From the NCBI RefSeq assembly GCF_004799665.1, contig NZ_CP031310.1, positions 1,418,887 to 1,482,886 on the forward strand: a stretch of DNA of 64,000 nucleotides, read 5' to 3'. Each line of letters opens with the position of its first letter. The first letter of the stretch is position 1. Under the pieces are notes generated by a model. The model saw only the letters and a list, made by a program, of their open reading frames with translations, was not told where the DNA came from and did no database searches. The translations under genes and the position numbers were made by a program. Source of the DNA: Halapricum salinum (GTDB lineage Archaea > Halobacteriota > Halobacteria > Halobacteriales > Haloarculaceae). Below, one piece after another: positions 16,709-24,490 of this stretch.

Positions 16709-17776
16709 GTGTACTCCGCGACGATCTCCGATCTGTTGCGCCTGCTCGTCGTCCCGGTGTTGGGGTGGGCGGCCGTCCGCGACGTCAAGACCCGCCGCGT
16801 CCCCAACGAGACGTGGCTGCCGCTGGCCGCGCTCGGCCTCATCCTGCTGTGCTGGGACGCCTGGGCCGTCTGGACGGAGACGGTCTGGACGCTCACCGTC
16901 GATGGCTTCGACATCGCGCTCGACACCCGCTTCCCGCGACAGACCGTCGACTCCTTTTTCGTCCGAACGGCCTTCAGCGTCGGCTTCCTGGTCCCCTTCG
17001 CCTACGGATTCTGGTGGTTCGGCGGCTTCGGCGGCGCGGACGCCAAGGCCCTGATGACGCTGGCGCTGGTCTTCCCGATCTTTCCTGTCTTCTACGGGCC
17101 CGGCTACACCCTCCCGTATCTGAACGAGACGACCCTGGGCGTGTTCTCGCTGACCATCCTCTCGAACACCGTGCTCGCGGGGGTGATCTACCCGCTCGCG
17201 CTCGCCGGGCGCAACCTGCTGGGCGGCGCGATATCCAAGATGATGTTCATCGGCCGGCCACTCCCCGTCGCGGACGCCCCCCGGCGCTACGGCCGCCTGC
17301 TCGAACGCCCCGACAGCTACACCCGCCGCGGGCTGGATCTGGACGTCCTCCGGATGTACCTCTCCTGGCGCGGCCTCGACCTCGACGACCTCCGGGCCAA
17401 CCCCGAGCGCTATCGCGACCCTGCGAGTCTCCCCGAGGAACCCAACGACCCCGGCGACGGCACGATCGACGACACCAGCGGCTCGCTCGCGCTCACCGAC
17501 GGCGGCGAGTCCGACGTCGACGGTGACGCGGCGGCCGAGCAGGACGCCGCCGACGAGTGGGGTGCTGACGCGTTCTTCGCGGACATCGGCGGGCCGATCT
17601 ACGGGACCGACGCCGAGGAACTCCGAAACGGCCTCGACGTGCTCACCGCCCAGAAGCGGGCCTGGTACACGCCCGGAATCCCGTTCATCGTTCCGATGTT
17701 CGGCGGCCTGCTGATCAGTCTCACCGTTGGAGACGTGCTGGTCTGGCTGCTGATCCAGATCGGGATCGGTGGCTAG
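16709..17776 (+). CDS. Prepilin peptidase, A24 family
   Basis: Membrane aspartyl protease that trims type IV pilin or archaellin leader peptides. 355 aa from the GTG at 16709, giving YSATISDLLRLLVVPVLGW as the first helix; a TTG at 16658 would add 17 poorly conserved residues. Catalytic aspartates are in AVRDVKTRRVPN (residue ~25) and GFGGADAKAL (~112). A long hydrophilic insertion with low-complexity acidic stretches (~205-320) precedes the final helix, unlike short bacterial enzymes. Confidence 0.87.
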   Translation: MYSATISDLLRLLVVPVLGWAAVRDVKTRRVPNETWLPLAALGLILLCWDAWAVWTETVWTLTVDGFDIALDTRFPRQTVDSFFVRTAFSVGFLVPFAYGFWWFGGFGGADAKALMTLALVFPIFPVFYGPGYTLPYLNETTLGVFSLTILSNTVLAGVIYPLALAGRNLLGGAISKMMFIGRPLPVADAPRRYGRLLERPDSYTRRGLDLDVLRMYLSWRGLDLDDLRANPERYRDPASLPEEPNDPGDGTIDDTSGSLALTDGGESDVDGDAAAEQDAADEWGADAFFADIGGPIYGTDAEELRNGLDVLTAQKRAWYTPGIPFIVPMFGGLLISLTVGDVLVWLLIQIGIGG

Positions 17777-17815
17777 ATCGGCAGGGCCAAATCCCGCGCC
17801 CGCCTCGTCTCGACC

Positions 17816-18715
17816 ATGGATGTCTTCGTCGCCGGCGGCTGTTCCTGGGACGCGATCGTCTACCTCGACGAGTTCCCGACTACCACGGAGACCCACTTCG
17901 CACGGGACTTTCAGGAGACGCTGGGCTCCAGCGGCTCCGGCAAGAGTCTCAATCTCGGACGGCTCGGCGTCGACACGCGATTCCACGCGATGATCGGCGA
18001 CGATCGCTTCGGCGATTCGATCCGCGAGCGCTTCGCGGCCGAGCCGATCGCCTTCGAATACGATCTCGACCCCAACGGCACGGAACGGCACGTCAACCTC
18101 ATGAACGACGCCGGCGAGCGCATCTCGATCTTCGTCGTCCTGCCGACACAGGAGCCCGACATCGACGACGAGCGCCTGGAGGCCTGGACCGCACAGGCCG
18201 ACGCGCTCGTGGTCAGCCCTGTCAACTACTCGCGATACCTCTTGCCCGCTGCCGAGGACGCTGGGACGTCAGTTTGGGCCGACGTCCACGCCTACGACGG
18301 CGAGGACAAGTATCACGAGGACTTCCTCGACGCGGCGGATTACCTGTTCATGAGCGAGGAGGGGATGGACGACCCGCGCGCGTTCATGCACGAGCAGGTC
18401 GATTCGGGTACCGCATTGGTCGTCTGCACGCACGGTGCGGACGGTGCGACCGCGCTCACCCCGGACGGATGGTTCGAGGTCCCGGCTCAGAACTTCGAGC
18501 CGGTCGACACCAACGGGGCCGGCGACGCCTTCTTCGCCGGCTTTCTCTACGGCCACAGGCAGGATCTCGACGTCGAGACCTGCCTCCGGCTCGGCACGCT
18601 CGCGGGCGGGCTGGCCGTCGAGTCGCGCGAGCTGGTTCATCCCGACCTCTCGGCGGATCGCCTCGCGGCCGAGTACGAGCGGTGCTACGACGAGTCGGTC
18701 GGGACGCGCTCGTGA
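17816..18715 (+). CDS. PfkB family sugar kinase
   Basis: 299 aa ribokinase-like enzyme that phosphorylates a sugar or nucleoside with ATP. An N-terminal substrate-side glycine motif (GSSGSGKSLNLGRLGVD) is followed by PfkB signature DTNGAGDAFFAGF near residue 225 with the catalytic Asp. The substrate cannot be assigned and neighbours are unrelated. Confidence 0.9.
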   Translation: MDVFVAGGCSWDAIVYLDEFPTTTETHFARDFQETLGSSGSGKSLNLGRLGVDTRFHAMIGDDRFGDSIRERFAAEPIAFEYDLDPNGTERHVNLMNDAGERISIFVVLPTQEPDIDDERLEAWTAQADALVVSPVNYSRYLLPAAEDAGTSVWADVHAYDGEDKYHEDFLDAADYLFMSEEGMDDPRAFMHEQVDSGTALVVCTHGADGATALTPDGWFEVPAQNFEPVDTNGAGDAFFAGFLYGHRQDLDVETCLRLGTLAGGLAVESRELVHPDLSADRLAAEYERCYDESVGTRS

Positions 18716-18742
18716 GGCGGGAGTGACCGCCCGCACCGATCG

Positions 18743-19147
18743 TCAGCACTCGATACGATCGTTCGGATCGTCGCTCGCGTCGACGAACGAACGGACGAGC
18801 TGTCGCTCGACGGCGCTGAGTCGCTGTGAAATCGCCGACTTCGACCGGTCGAACTCCGCCGCGATGTCGGCGAGGTGAGCGCGCCGCGGATCGTCGTAGT
18901 ACCCGCACGCGACCGCGTATCTGGCGGTCGCCTGCTGTGCCGCGGTGACGCTGTCGACGGGGACGACGTGGGGGCCCGAATCCGTCCAACTGACGGCGTC
19001 GATCGAGACCGACGCGTCGTCCATCGAGCGCCCGAGAAACAGGAGCAACTCGCGGGCCGCGTCCGGGTCCGAAAACGAGAGCGTCAGCCGGATTCCGGAG
19101 TTGTCGCTCTCGCCGACCGTCGCTGCTGTCGTCTCGTGCTGTGACAC
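18743..19147 (-). CDS. Bat-type helix-turn-helix regulator (HTH_10)
   Basis: 134 aa from a GTG start. A short ligand or scaffold region is followed by a C-terminal HTH_10 domain: ATARYAVACGYYDDPRRAHLADIAAEFDRSKSAISQRLSAVERQ. It begins 3 bp after the TorD-like gene and is the last gene of the molybdoenzyme operon, suggesting feedback control of the sulfur locus. A second HTH_10 regulator stands at the other end (25871). Confidence 0.8.
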   Translation of the reverse strand: MSQHETTAATVGESDNSGIRLTLSFSDPDAARELLLFLGRSMDDASVSIDAVSWTDSGPHVVPVDSVTAAQQATARYAVACGYYDDPRRAHLADIAAEFDRSKSAISQRLSAVERQLVRSFVDASDDPNDRIEC

Positions 19148-19150
19148 GCC

Positions 19151-19780
19151 CTATCCCTCCGCGTGTGTCCGTGCCCGGTCAGCCATCCGCTCGATTCGTT
19201 CGTGATCGGGGCCGGAAACGTCGAGTTCCTCGCGTACCCGCTCGATCGTGGCCACCAGCTGCTCGACGCACCACCGCTGGAGCGGCGCAGCTGCCGCCGC
19301 CTCCTCGACGAGGACGGCGAACGCGTCGATCCAGTCCAGGTCCGCCTCGACGAACGCCCCGAGTTCGTCCCACTCGCCCGCCTCCGCCAGCAGACTCGCG
19401 TACTCGAGCTGGAGTGCGACGTGATCGGGCGGGTACGCCGCCGGTACTGTCGCGTCGATCGCCTCGTACCGCCGGGCCATAGCCGAGGCCGGCGGCCCGC
19501 CCATCAACCCGTTGCGGTCGCCGTACCACTCCTTGTACGGCGAGGCCGCCGGCGGCGCGAACGGCGTCGCGAACGCGCCGAACAGGGCCTCGTAGTCCTC
19601 GGTCAGGTCGCGTCCGGAGACGGACACTGGGCCATCCGGCTCGACGCCGACCCGTTCCAGCAACTCGACGAGCGTCTCCGGGTCGTGTTCGAGGGCGTCG
19701 CGGACCTCCCTGTCCGGGTGCCGGAGGCAGTTCGACAGGCCGACGAGCGCGTCCGACCACGCGACGGTTCGTTCGACCAT
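19151..19780 (-). CDS. TorD/DmsD-like molybdoenzyme maturation chaperone
   Basis: 209-aa mostly helical protein starting at the ATG at 19780, 2 bp after the membrane-subunit stop. It has the TorD-family core EDYEALFGAFATPFAPPAASPYKEWYGD and a helical C-terminus. Such chaperones bind the Tat signal of the catalytic subunit until the molybdenum cofactor is inserted. Position at the end of psrABC-like genes supports this. Confidence 0.85.
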   Translation of the reverse strand: MVERTVAWSDALVGLSNCLRHPDREVRDALEHDPETLVELLERVGVEPDGPVSVSGRDLTEDYEALFGAFATPFAPPAASPYKEWYGDRNGLMGGPPASAMARRYEAIDATVPAAYPPDHVALQLEYASLLAEAGEWDELGAFVEADLDWIDAFAVLVEEAAAAAPLQRWCVEQLVATIERVREELDVSGPDHERIERMADRARTHAEG

Positions 19781-19782
19781 GG

Positions 19783-20925
19783 TCACAGCCCCGGGACGCC
19801 GAGTGGCGTCTTGACGGCGGCCATCAGGATCACGTACCGCAGCAGGAACCCGCCGAGGAGCACGAGCGTGTACTTCAGTGCGTAGCCACCGGTCAGCAGT
19901 CGCCTGCCCCACGGCGTCTCGCCGACGTCGGTGAACTGGTGGAGCATCGTCACCGTGATCGAGAGCGCGACTGGCAAGCCGGTCCCAAGGATCAACACGC
20001 CGCCGACGAACTCCAGCCCGTACGTGTCGAACAGCGCTGTCTCGGTCACGTTCGCGGCGACATCGGACGAGCTGCCCAGGAACGACACCAGCAGTCCGAT
20101 CGCCACCAGTTCCACGACGATGATCGCGTCGTCGGTCAGACAGAACCGGTGGTTGGTCCGCGTCAGTGCGCCGCCGCTGGCGACCGTTCCCAGAAGCGCC
20201 GCGGAGATCCCCGTCGAGACGCCGCTCAGCAAGAAGATAAAGGGCAGGTACGTCCGATTCCACAGCGGCACGACCGAGATGTCGCTCAACAGCATCGCCG
20301 TGTACGCGATGAGCAGCAGTGAGAGCGCACCGCCGACGAGCCGGATCGCACCGTGGGCCCGGCTCGGGGGCCGCGTCTTGTCGGCGACGGTATCGAGCAA
20401 CCACACGATCCCGCTGTCTGTCGACCACGGTCCCAGGCTGTCGATCCGGCCCAGGATCTTCCGGGGGAACAGGCTCAGACCGGACTCGGTCGCGACGGCG
20501 CTGCCGAAGTGCAGCCACAGCGTCTCCAGCGCCGCGACGATCGTGAACAGCACGATCACCCACGTCCCGATGGTCAGCCACGAGCCGAAGTTGGTGAACA
20601 GCACCGGGAACGTGAGCGCGCGAAGCGGCGCACCCAGGTGTGACAGCAGGGCGACCCCGCCGACGGCGATCGAGAGGACGCTGAGCACCGAGCCCCAGCG
20701 GGCGGTCTCCGCACACGAGTAGCGGTGCTCCTCGTCGTCCGTCCTGGCGAGCAGGATCTTGCCGAGCCAGCTGTCCGTGTCCATCAGACTCTTCATCAGG
20801 CTCGCCCACGAGGAGGTCACGTACGCCCCGCCGGCGGTGCCACCGAGGAAGAGATACAGCGCGATGAACTCCGCCCAGTGGACGTGGGGCAACCAGAGCC
20901 ACTCGGAGCCACCTGTGACACTCAT
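19783..20925 (-). CDS. NrfD/PsrC-type membrane subunit of the molybdoenzyme
   Basis: 380 aa with 8-10 membrane helices, starting MSVTGGSEWLWLPHVHWAEF at the ATG at 20925. The family motif LFLGGTAGGAYVTSS lies in the first helix. It anchors the complex and takes electrons from menaquinol. An internal extramembrane stretch (DTDSWLGKILLARTDDEEH) and an acidic C-terminal half are typical of haloarchaea. It follows the Fe-S subunit by 2 bp. Confidence 0.9.
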   Translation of the reverse strand: MSVTGGSEWLWLPHVHWAEFIALYLFLGGTAGGAYVTSSWASLMKSLMDTDSWLGKILLARTDDEEHRYSCAETARWGSVLSVLSIAVGGVALLSHLGAPLRALTFPVLFTNFGSWLTIGTWVIVLFTIVAALETLWLHFGSAVATESGLSLFPRKILGRIDSLGPWSTDSGIVWLLDTVADKTRPPSRAHGAIRLVGGALSLLLIAYTAMLLSDISVVPLWNRTYLPFIFLLSGVSTGISAALLGTVASGGALTRTNHRFCLTDDAIIVVELVAIGLLVSFLGSSSDVAANVTETALFDTYGLEFVGGVLILGTGLPVALSITVTMLHQFTDVGETPWGRRLLTGGYALKYTLVLLGGFLLRYVILMAAVKTPLGVPGL

Positions 20926-20927
20926 GA

Positions 20928-21563
20928 TTAGTCCCCTGCGTGCTCGGGCGTGGCGGCGTGTTCGACCATGTCGAGGTTCTCCTCGCCCCGGAACGGCTCG
21001 ACGACGACTCGCCCGTCGTTGGACTGGAACCGCTCTGCCGCCGCCTGTGACGCCTCTTTGATGATCTCTCGCTGCGGTCCTGCCTTGATCGCGTCGCCGA
21101 CGCAGTCGGAGACGCAGTTGGGCTGGATGGGATCGTCCTGCTCGTTTTTCGACTCCGCGCCCGCGCCGCTGCCCGGCCCCTGATCGAGACACATGTTACA
21201 CTTCGACATCAGGCCGTTGTCGCCGTAGGTCGGCGCGCCGAACGGGCAGGCCCACCCGCAGTACTTGCAGCCGATACAGACGTCCTGGTCGACAGTCACG
21301 ATCCCGTCGGAGTCGCGCTTTTCGATCGCTTCCGTCGGGCACACCTCCGCACACGGGGCGTCGTGACAGTGCATACACGACATCGAGACCGGCACCTCGG
21401 CGACCTCGGGGTACTCGCCCTTCTCGTGGTGGGTGACGGTCCGCCAGTCGTCGGCGTCGGCGTCGCGGCCGTGGAACTGCTTGCACGAGATCGAGCACGC
21501 GTGACAGCCGATACACCGGTTCGGGTCGAAGTAGAAGACCCAGTGGTCTTCCTCGACTGCCAT
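20928..21563 (-). CDS. [4Fe-4S] electron-transfer subunit (PsrB/DmsB type)
   Basis: 211 aa carrying four cysteine clusters: CIGCHACSISCK, CMHCHDAPCAEVCP, CIGCKYCGWACP and CNMC...CVSDCVGDA. These hold the chain of [4Fe-4S] centres that passes electrons from the membrane subunit to the molybdenum site. No signal peptide is present; it is probably exported with the catalytic subunit. The start is 2 bp from the preceding gene's stop. Confidence 0.93.
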   Translation of the reverse strand: MAVEEDHWVFYFDPNRCIGCHACSISCKQFHGRDADADDWRTVTHHEKGEYPEVAEVPVSMSCMHCHDAPCAEVCPTEAIEKRDSDGIVTVDQDVCIGCKYCGWACPFGAPTYGDNGLMSKCNMCLDQGPGSGAGAESKNEQDDPIQPNCVSDCVGDAIKAGPQREIIKEASQAAAERFQSNDGRVVVEPFRGEENLDMVEHAATPEHAGD

Positions 21564-21565
21564 GG

Positions 21566-23887
21566 TCAGTCACCCCCCGCCGGGGCCACGTCGACCGCGA
21601 TGTGTCTGTCTACCTGTCCGGTGATCGGATCCATCTGCATGTCGTGAAGCATCATCGTGTTCATCCCGTCCGCCGATTTCTCGCGGGCGTCCTCGCCCGT
21701 AGTGATCGCCGAGGTCTGTCCGAACCCGTACTCGGCGGTGACGAAGCCGGGCCGGGCGCGCTGGGTGACGACGGCCATCAGTTCGCCGCTCCCGGTCTTC
21801 GATTCGATCGCGACCATGTCGCCGGTCTCGATGCCGCGCTCGGCGGCGTCCTCGGGGTTGAGATAGAGGTAGTTCCCCCGGTAGTCCTCCCCGCTGAGCC
21901 GGTTTCGCTTGGCGAACTGGTCCCGCAGGCGCTCGTGGGGCTGGTTGCTCCCGTGGGAGAAAAACACCGAGCGAACGTCAGTGAACTCCAGGGGGTACTC
22001 CTCGGTGGTCTCGTCGCCGTAGGTTCCGGGGGGGATCCACTCCGGAGCCGTGTCCATCCCGGCCTCCTCGGCGGCCTTCGCGAAGGAGTCGATCTGGTCG
22101 AGATCGAACCGGAAGGTGAAGCCGTCGTCGTCTCTCCACTGCTCGTAGTCGTACTCCTCGACGAGTTCGTAGTTCGTCTCCCCGCTGTCTAGCTCTTCGA
22201 GAGTCAGATCCAGCGTCGAGAGCTGGTCGTCGATGAACTCCTCGTGGGAGTCCCACTGCTGGAAGATCGTCCAGTCGTCGTTGCCCGTCTCCCCGGCCAT
22301 CGCGTCGGCGATCCCGGTCAGGATGTCGAAGTCCGGCAACGTGTTCCACTGGGGCTCGACGGCGGCCTTCGCGCCGGTGACCCACTTGTGGTTGGGGTAG
22401 GCGCTCCAGTTGCCGGTACCGAGCGTGTCTTTCTCCAGCTGGGTCGCCTCCGGCAGGACGACGTCCGCCCGCCGGGAGACGCCGTTCCAGTAGGCGTCGA
22501 TCGAGATGACCAGATCCATCGCCTCGACCGCCTCGATCCAGGCCTCTGCGTTACCGTCTTTCAGCGGATCGTCGTGGTGACAGACGATCCCGTTGACGTG
22601 ACCGTTCTCGACCATCTCGGGCACCAGGTTGTGCGCGATGCCCTCGATGTGACGGACCGGGTAGTCGCTGTACTCGTCGTACTTTTTGAGCGCCGGCTCC
22701 TTGTACTCGGCGCGGTTCGTGTAGTCCTGCTCGCAGACCTCGCCGAACGACGCCGTCGCGGGGTACTTCCAGAGACGCAGGCCGCCGGGCCGGTCGACGT
22801 TGCCGACCAGCCCGTTGAGCGCGGTGATGTTCTGGGTCGCCTTCCAGCCGTTGCCGGCCTGTGCGGTCCCCGTCCATACGGAGATGCCCGCCTGAGGGGC
22901 CGCCTCGGCGAACCCGCGTGCCACTCGCCGGATCTGGTCGGCGTCCAGACCCGTGATCTCGGCCGCCCGCTCGGGCGGCATCTCGGCGGCGGCCTCCCGG
23001 TAGGCCTCGAAGCCGTAGGTGTGGTTCTCGACGAAATCGGCGTCGTAGCGCTCCTCCTCGATGATGACGTTGGCCATCGCGAGCGCCAGCGCGCCGTCCG
23101 TCCGGGGTTCGATCGGCATCCACTCCTCGGACTTCTGGGCCGTGATCGTGTGCTGGGGATCGATCGTGACCAGCGTCGCGCCGTTGTTCTCGATCGCTTC
23201 GAGGACGCCCTTGGCCTCGAACTGCCCGGCGAAGGAGTTCAGGACGTTCCGGCCCCAGGCGATGATGTACTCGGAGTTCTGGTAGTCCGGGACCCGGTTG
23301 TTCGAGCCGACGCCCATCATCCCGCCGGTGACGAAGGTGGGGCCGGCACAGACGTGGATCCCGCGGCTGATCCGCTCGGGCGAGCCGTAGAGGTCCCGCC
23401 AGATCGTCCGGAAGATCGACGTCTCGGCCCAGCTGGTGGCGTCGAGGAACGTCTCCGCGCCGTTGTTCTCGTCGAACTCGACCAGCCGCTCGGCGGTGTA
23501 CTGGAACGCCTCGTCCCAGCTCACTTTCTGTAGGTTCCCGTCCTCGTCTCGGATATGGGGTTCCTTGATCCGTTTCGGATCGTGGGTCTTGTCCAGCTGG
23601 GCCAATCCTTTCGGACAGAGCGTCCCCTCGGTGTCCGGCCCGGCACTCCCACGCGGGTGGCCGTCGACGCCCGTGAGATTGACGACGGTTCCGTCCCGGA
23701 CGGAGGCTTTCTGCCCGCAGTTGTGGCTGCACATCCAGCAGTTGCCGAAGGCCGTCGAGAGCTCTCCGGACGGTGAGTCGTCCGTCCCGTCCCCGGTGAG
23801 ACAGCCACCGAGTGCGGCCGCTCCGGCAGCCGACCCGGCCGTCTTCAGCAGGTTTCGGCGGGTGAGCGTCCCGACGCGCTCACTCAT
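21566..23887 (-). CDS. Molybdopterin oxidoreductase catalytic subunit (polysulfide/thiosulfate-reductase-like)
   Basis: 773 aa from the ATG at 23887 (a GTG at 23896 is also in frame). The Tat signal LTRRNLLKTAG ends in a lipobox-like LGGC. The [4Fe-4S] site is C50-x2-C53-x3-C57-x33-C91. The residue at the molybdenum-ligand position is cysteine (C180 in GIHVCAGPT), as in PsrA/PhsA/ArrA, not the serine of DmsA. It would reduce an external sulfur compound, probably polysulfide or thiosulfate, on the outer cell face. Arsenate or tetrathionate cannot be excluded. It heads an operon with the Fe-S, membrane and chaperone genes. Confidence 0.88.
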   Translation of the reverse strand: MSERVGTLTRRNLLKTAGSAAGAAALGGCLTGDGTDDSPSGELSTAFGNCWMCSHNCGQKASVRDGTVVNLTGVDGHPRGSAGPDTEGTLCPKGLAQLDKTHDPKRIKEPHIRDEDGNLQKVSWDEAFQYTAERLVEFDENNGAETFLDATSWAETSIFRTIWRDLYGSPERISRGIHVCAGPTFVTGGMMGVGSNNRVPDYQNSEYIIAWGRNVLNSFAGQFEAKGVLEAIENNGATLVTIDPQHTITAQKSEEWMPIEPRTDGALALAMANVIIEEERYDADFVENHTYGFEAYREAAAEMPPERAAEITGLDADQIRRVARGFAEAAPQAGISVWTGTAQAGNGWKATQNITALNGLVGNVDRPGGLRLWKYPATASFGEVCEQDYTNRAEYKEPALKKYDEYSDYPVRHIEGIAHNLVPEMVENGHVNGIVCHHDDPLKDGNAEAWIEAVEAMDLVISIDAYWNGVSRRADVVLPEATQLEKDTLGTGNWSAYPNHKWVTGAKAAVEPQWNTLPDFDILTGIADAMAGETGNDDWTIFQQWDSHEEFIDDQLSTLDLTLEELDSGETNYELVEEYDYEQWRDDDGFTFRFDLDQIDSFAKAAEEAGMDTAPEWIPPGTYGDETTEEYPLEFTDVRSVFFSHGSNQPHERLRDQFAKRNRLSGEDYRGNYLYLNPEDAAERGIETGDMVAIESKTGSGELMAVVTQRARPGFVTAEYGFGQTSAITTGEDAREKSADGMNTMMLHDMQMDPITGQVDRHIAVDVAPAGGD

Positions 23888-23984
23888 CGGGACCACTCCA
23901 GAACACGCCGAGCGGGCTCGGTCGAGTACCGTACTCCTCGCACCGTTCGAAGTCCGCTGTCGATATCTGCGTCGCCACGATCAT
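23880..23984 (-). CDS. Possible 34-residue leader ORF overlapping the molybdoenzyme start
   Basis: A frame starting ATG at 23984 (MIVATQISTADFERCEEYGT...) ends with TGA at 23880-23882, overlapping the catalytic gene's first codons. Its own ATG overlaps the stop of an even shorter frame (MGES, ATG at 23995). The chain suggests translational coupling or a leader-peptide control. Coding evidence is only positional. Confidence 0.3.
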   Translation of the reverse strand: MIVATQISTADFERCEEYGTRPSPLGVFWSGPDE

Positions 23985-23994
23985 GACTCTCCCA

Positions 23995-24056
23995 TACCTC
24001 TAGAGAGGACTCGGACCGGCAAAGCCCACACTCGGTATTAATTAAGCCTTTATATA
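23995..24056 (-). promoter_or_regulatory. Promoter and leader of the molybdoenzyme operon (copy 1 of a shared element)
   Basis: On the minus strand a TATATAAA box (24049-24056) is followed by GGCTTAATTAATACC. A leader then ends in CTCTAGAGGTATGG, whose ATG is at 23995. The same layout, with identical 54-bp spacing and much shared sequence, precedes the rhodanese gene at 25756. Both are therefore likely recognised by the same regulator. Confidence 0.65.
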
Positions 24057-24152
24057 CCCCAGGTCGGGGACGCCACACAGTCTTGTTTGATAAATCCAAG
24101 AATAAACAATAACACTTTGTACCGTGCGATGCAAGTTCGGCCGTGGGACAAC

Positions 24153-24413
24153 ATGGCAACTGAACCGTCAAATTCGCTCGACACGCTGGTAGGTGTCGCA
24201 GAAGGCGAAGAAGACCTCACCAAAGAGGAGTTCGAACGGATCGTCGACTCGATGGAGACGCGAAAGAAGTACAGCGTCGCGTCGTACAACATGCTCTGCA
24301 CGTCGGCGGATGTGGTAGTCGTCTGTGACATGGACACCCAGGAGTTCATCCAGATCGAGATTCCACGGGACGCAGCGCCCGAGGACGACGTTATCGTGAC
24401 GCGGGACGTCTGA
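24153..24413 (+). CDS. Small acidic protein of unknown function
   Basis: 86 aa from the ATG at 24153; in-frame ATGs at 24087 and 24129 are alternatives, and an AATAAAC box about 27 bp before 24129 favours that one if leaderless. Features are LTKEEFERIVDSMETRKKYSVASYNMLCTSADVVVVCDMDTQEFI, a compact alpha-beta fold. It is the only plus-strand gene inside the minus-strand sulfur locus and is divergent from the molybdoenzyme operon. No family recognised. Confidence 0.62.
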   Translation: MATEPSNSLDTLVGVAEGEEDLTKEEFERIVDSMETRKKYSVASYNMLCTSADVVVVCDMDTQEFIQIEIPRDAAPEDDVIVTRDV

Positions 24414-24490
24414 TCGCTACCGATAGCGCGCCTCGCGAAAGAACAGTTCTTTCGATCGCCGTCGTGACGCGATTTCGTTCGACGCCGAAT

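Noticed and set aside
21602-23533. Long plus-strand frames over the molybdoenzyme gene
   Set aside because: Val/Leu/Gly/Arg-rich antisense artefacts; the minus strand has all catalytic motifs.
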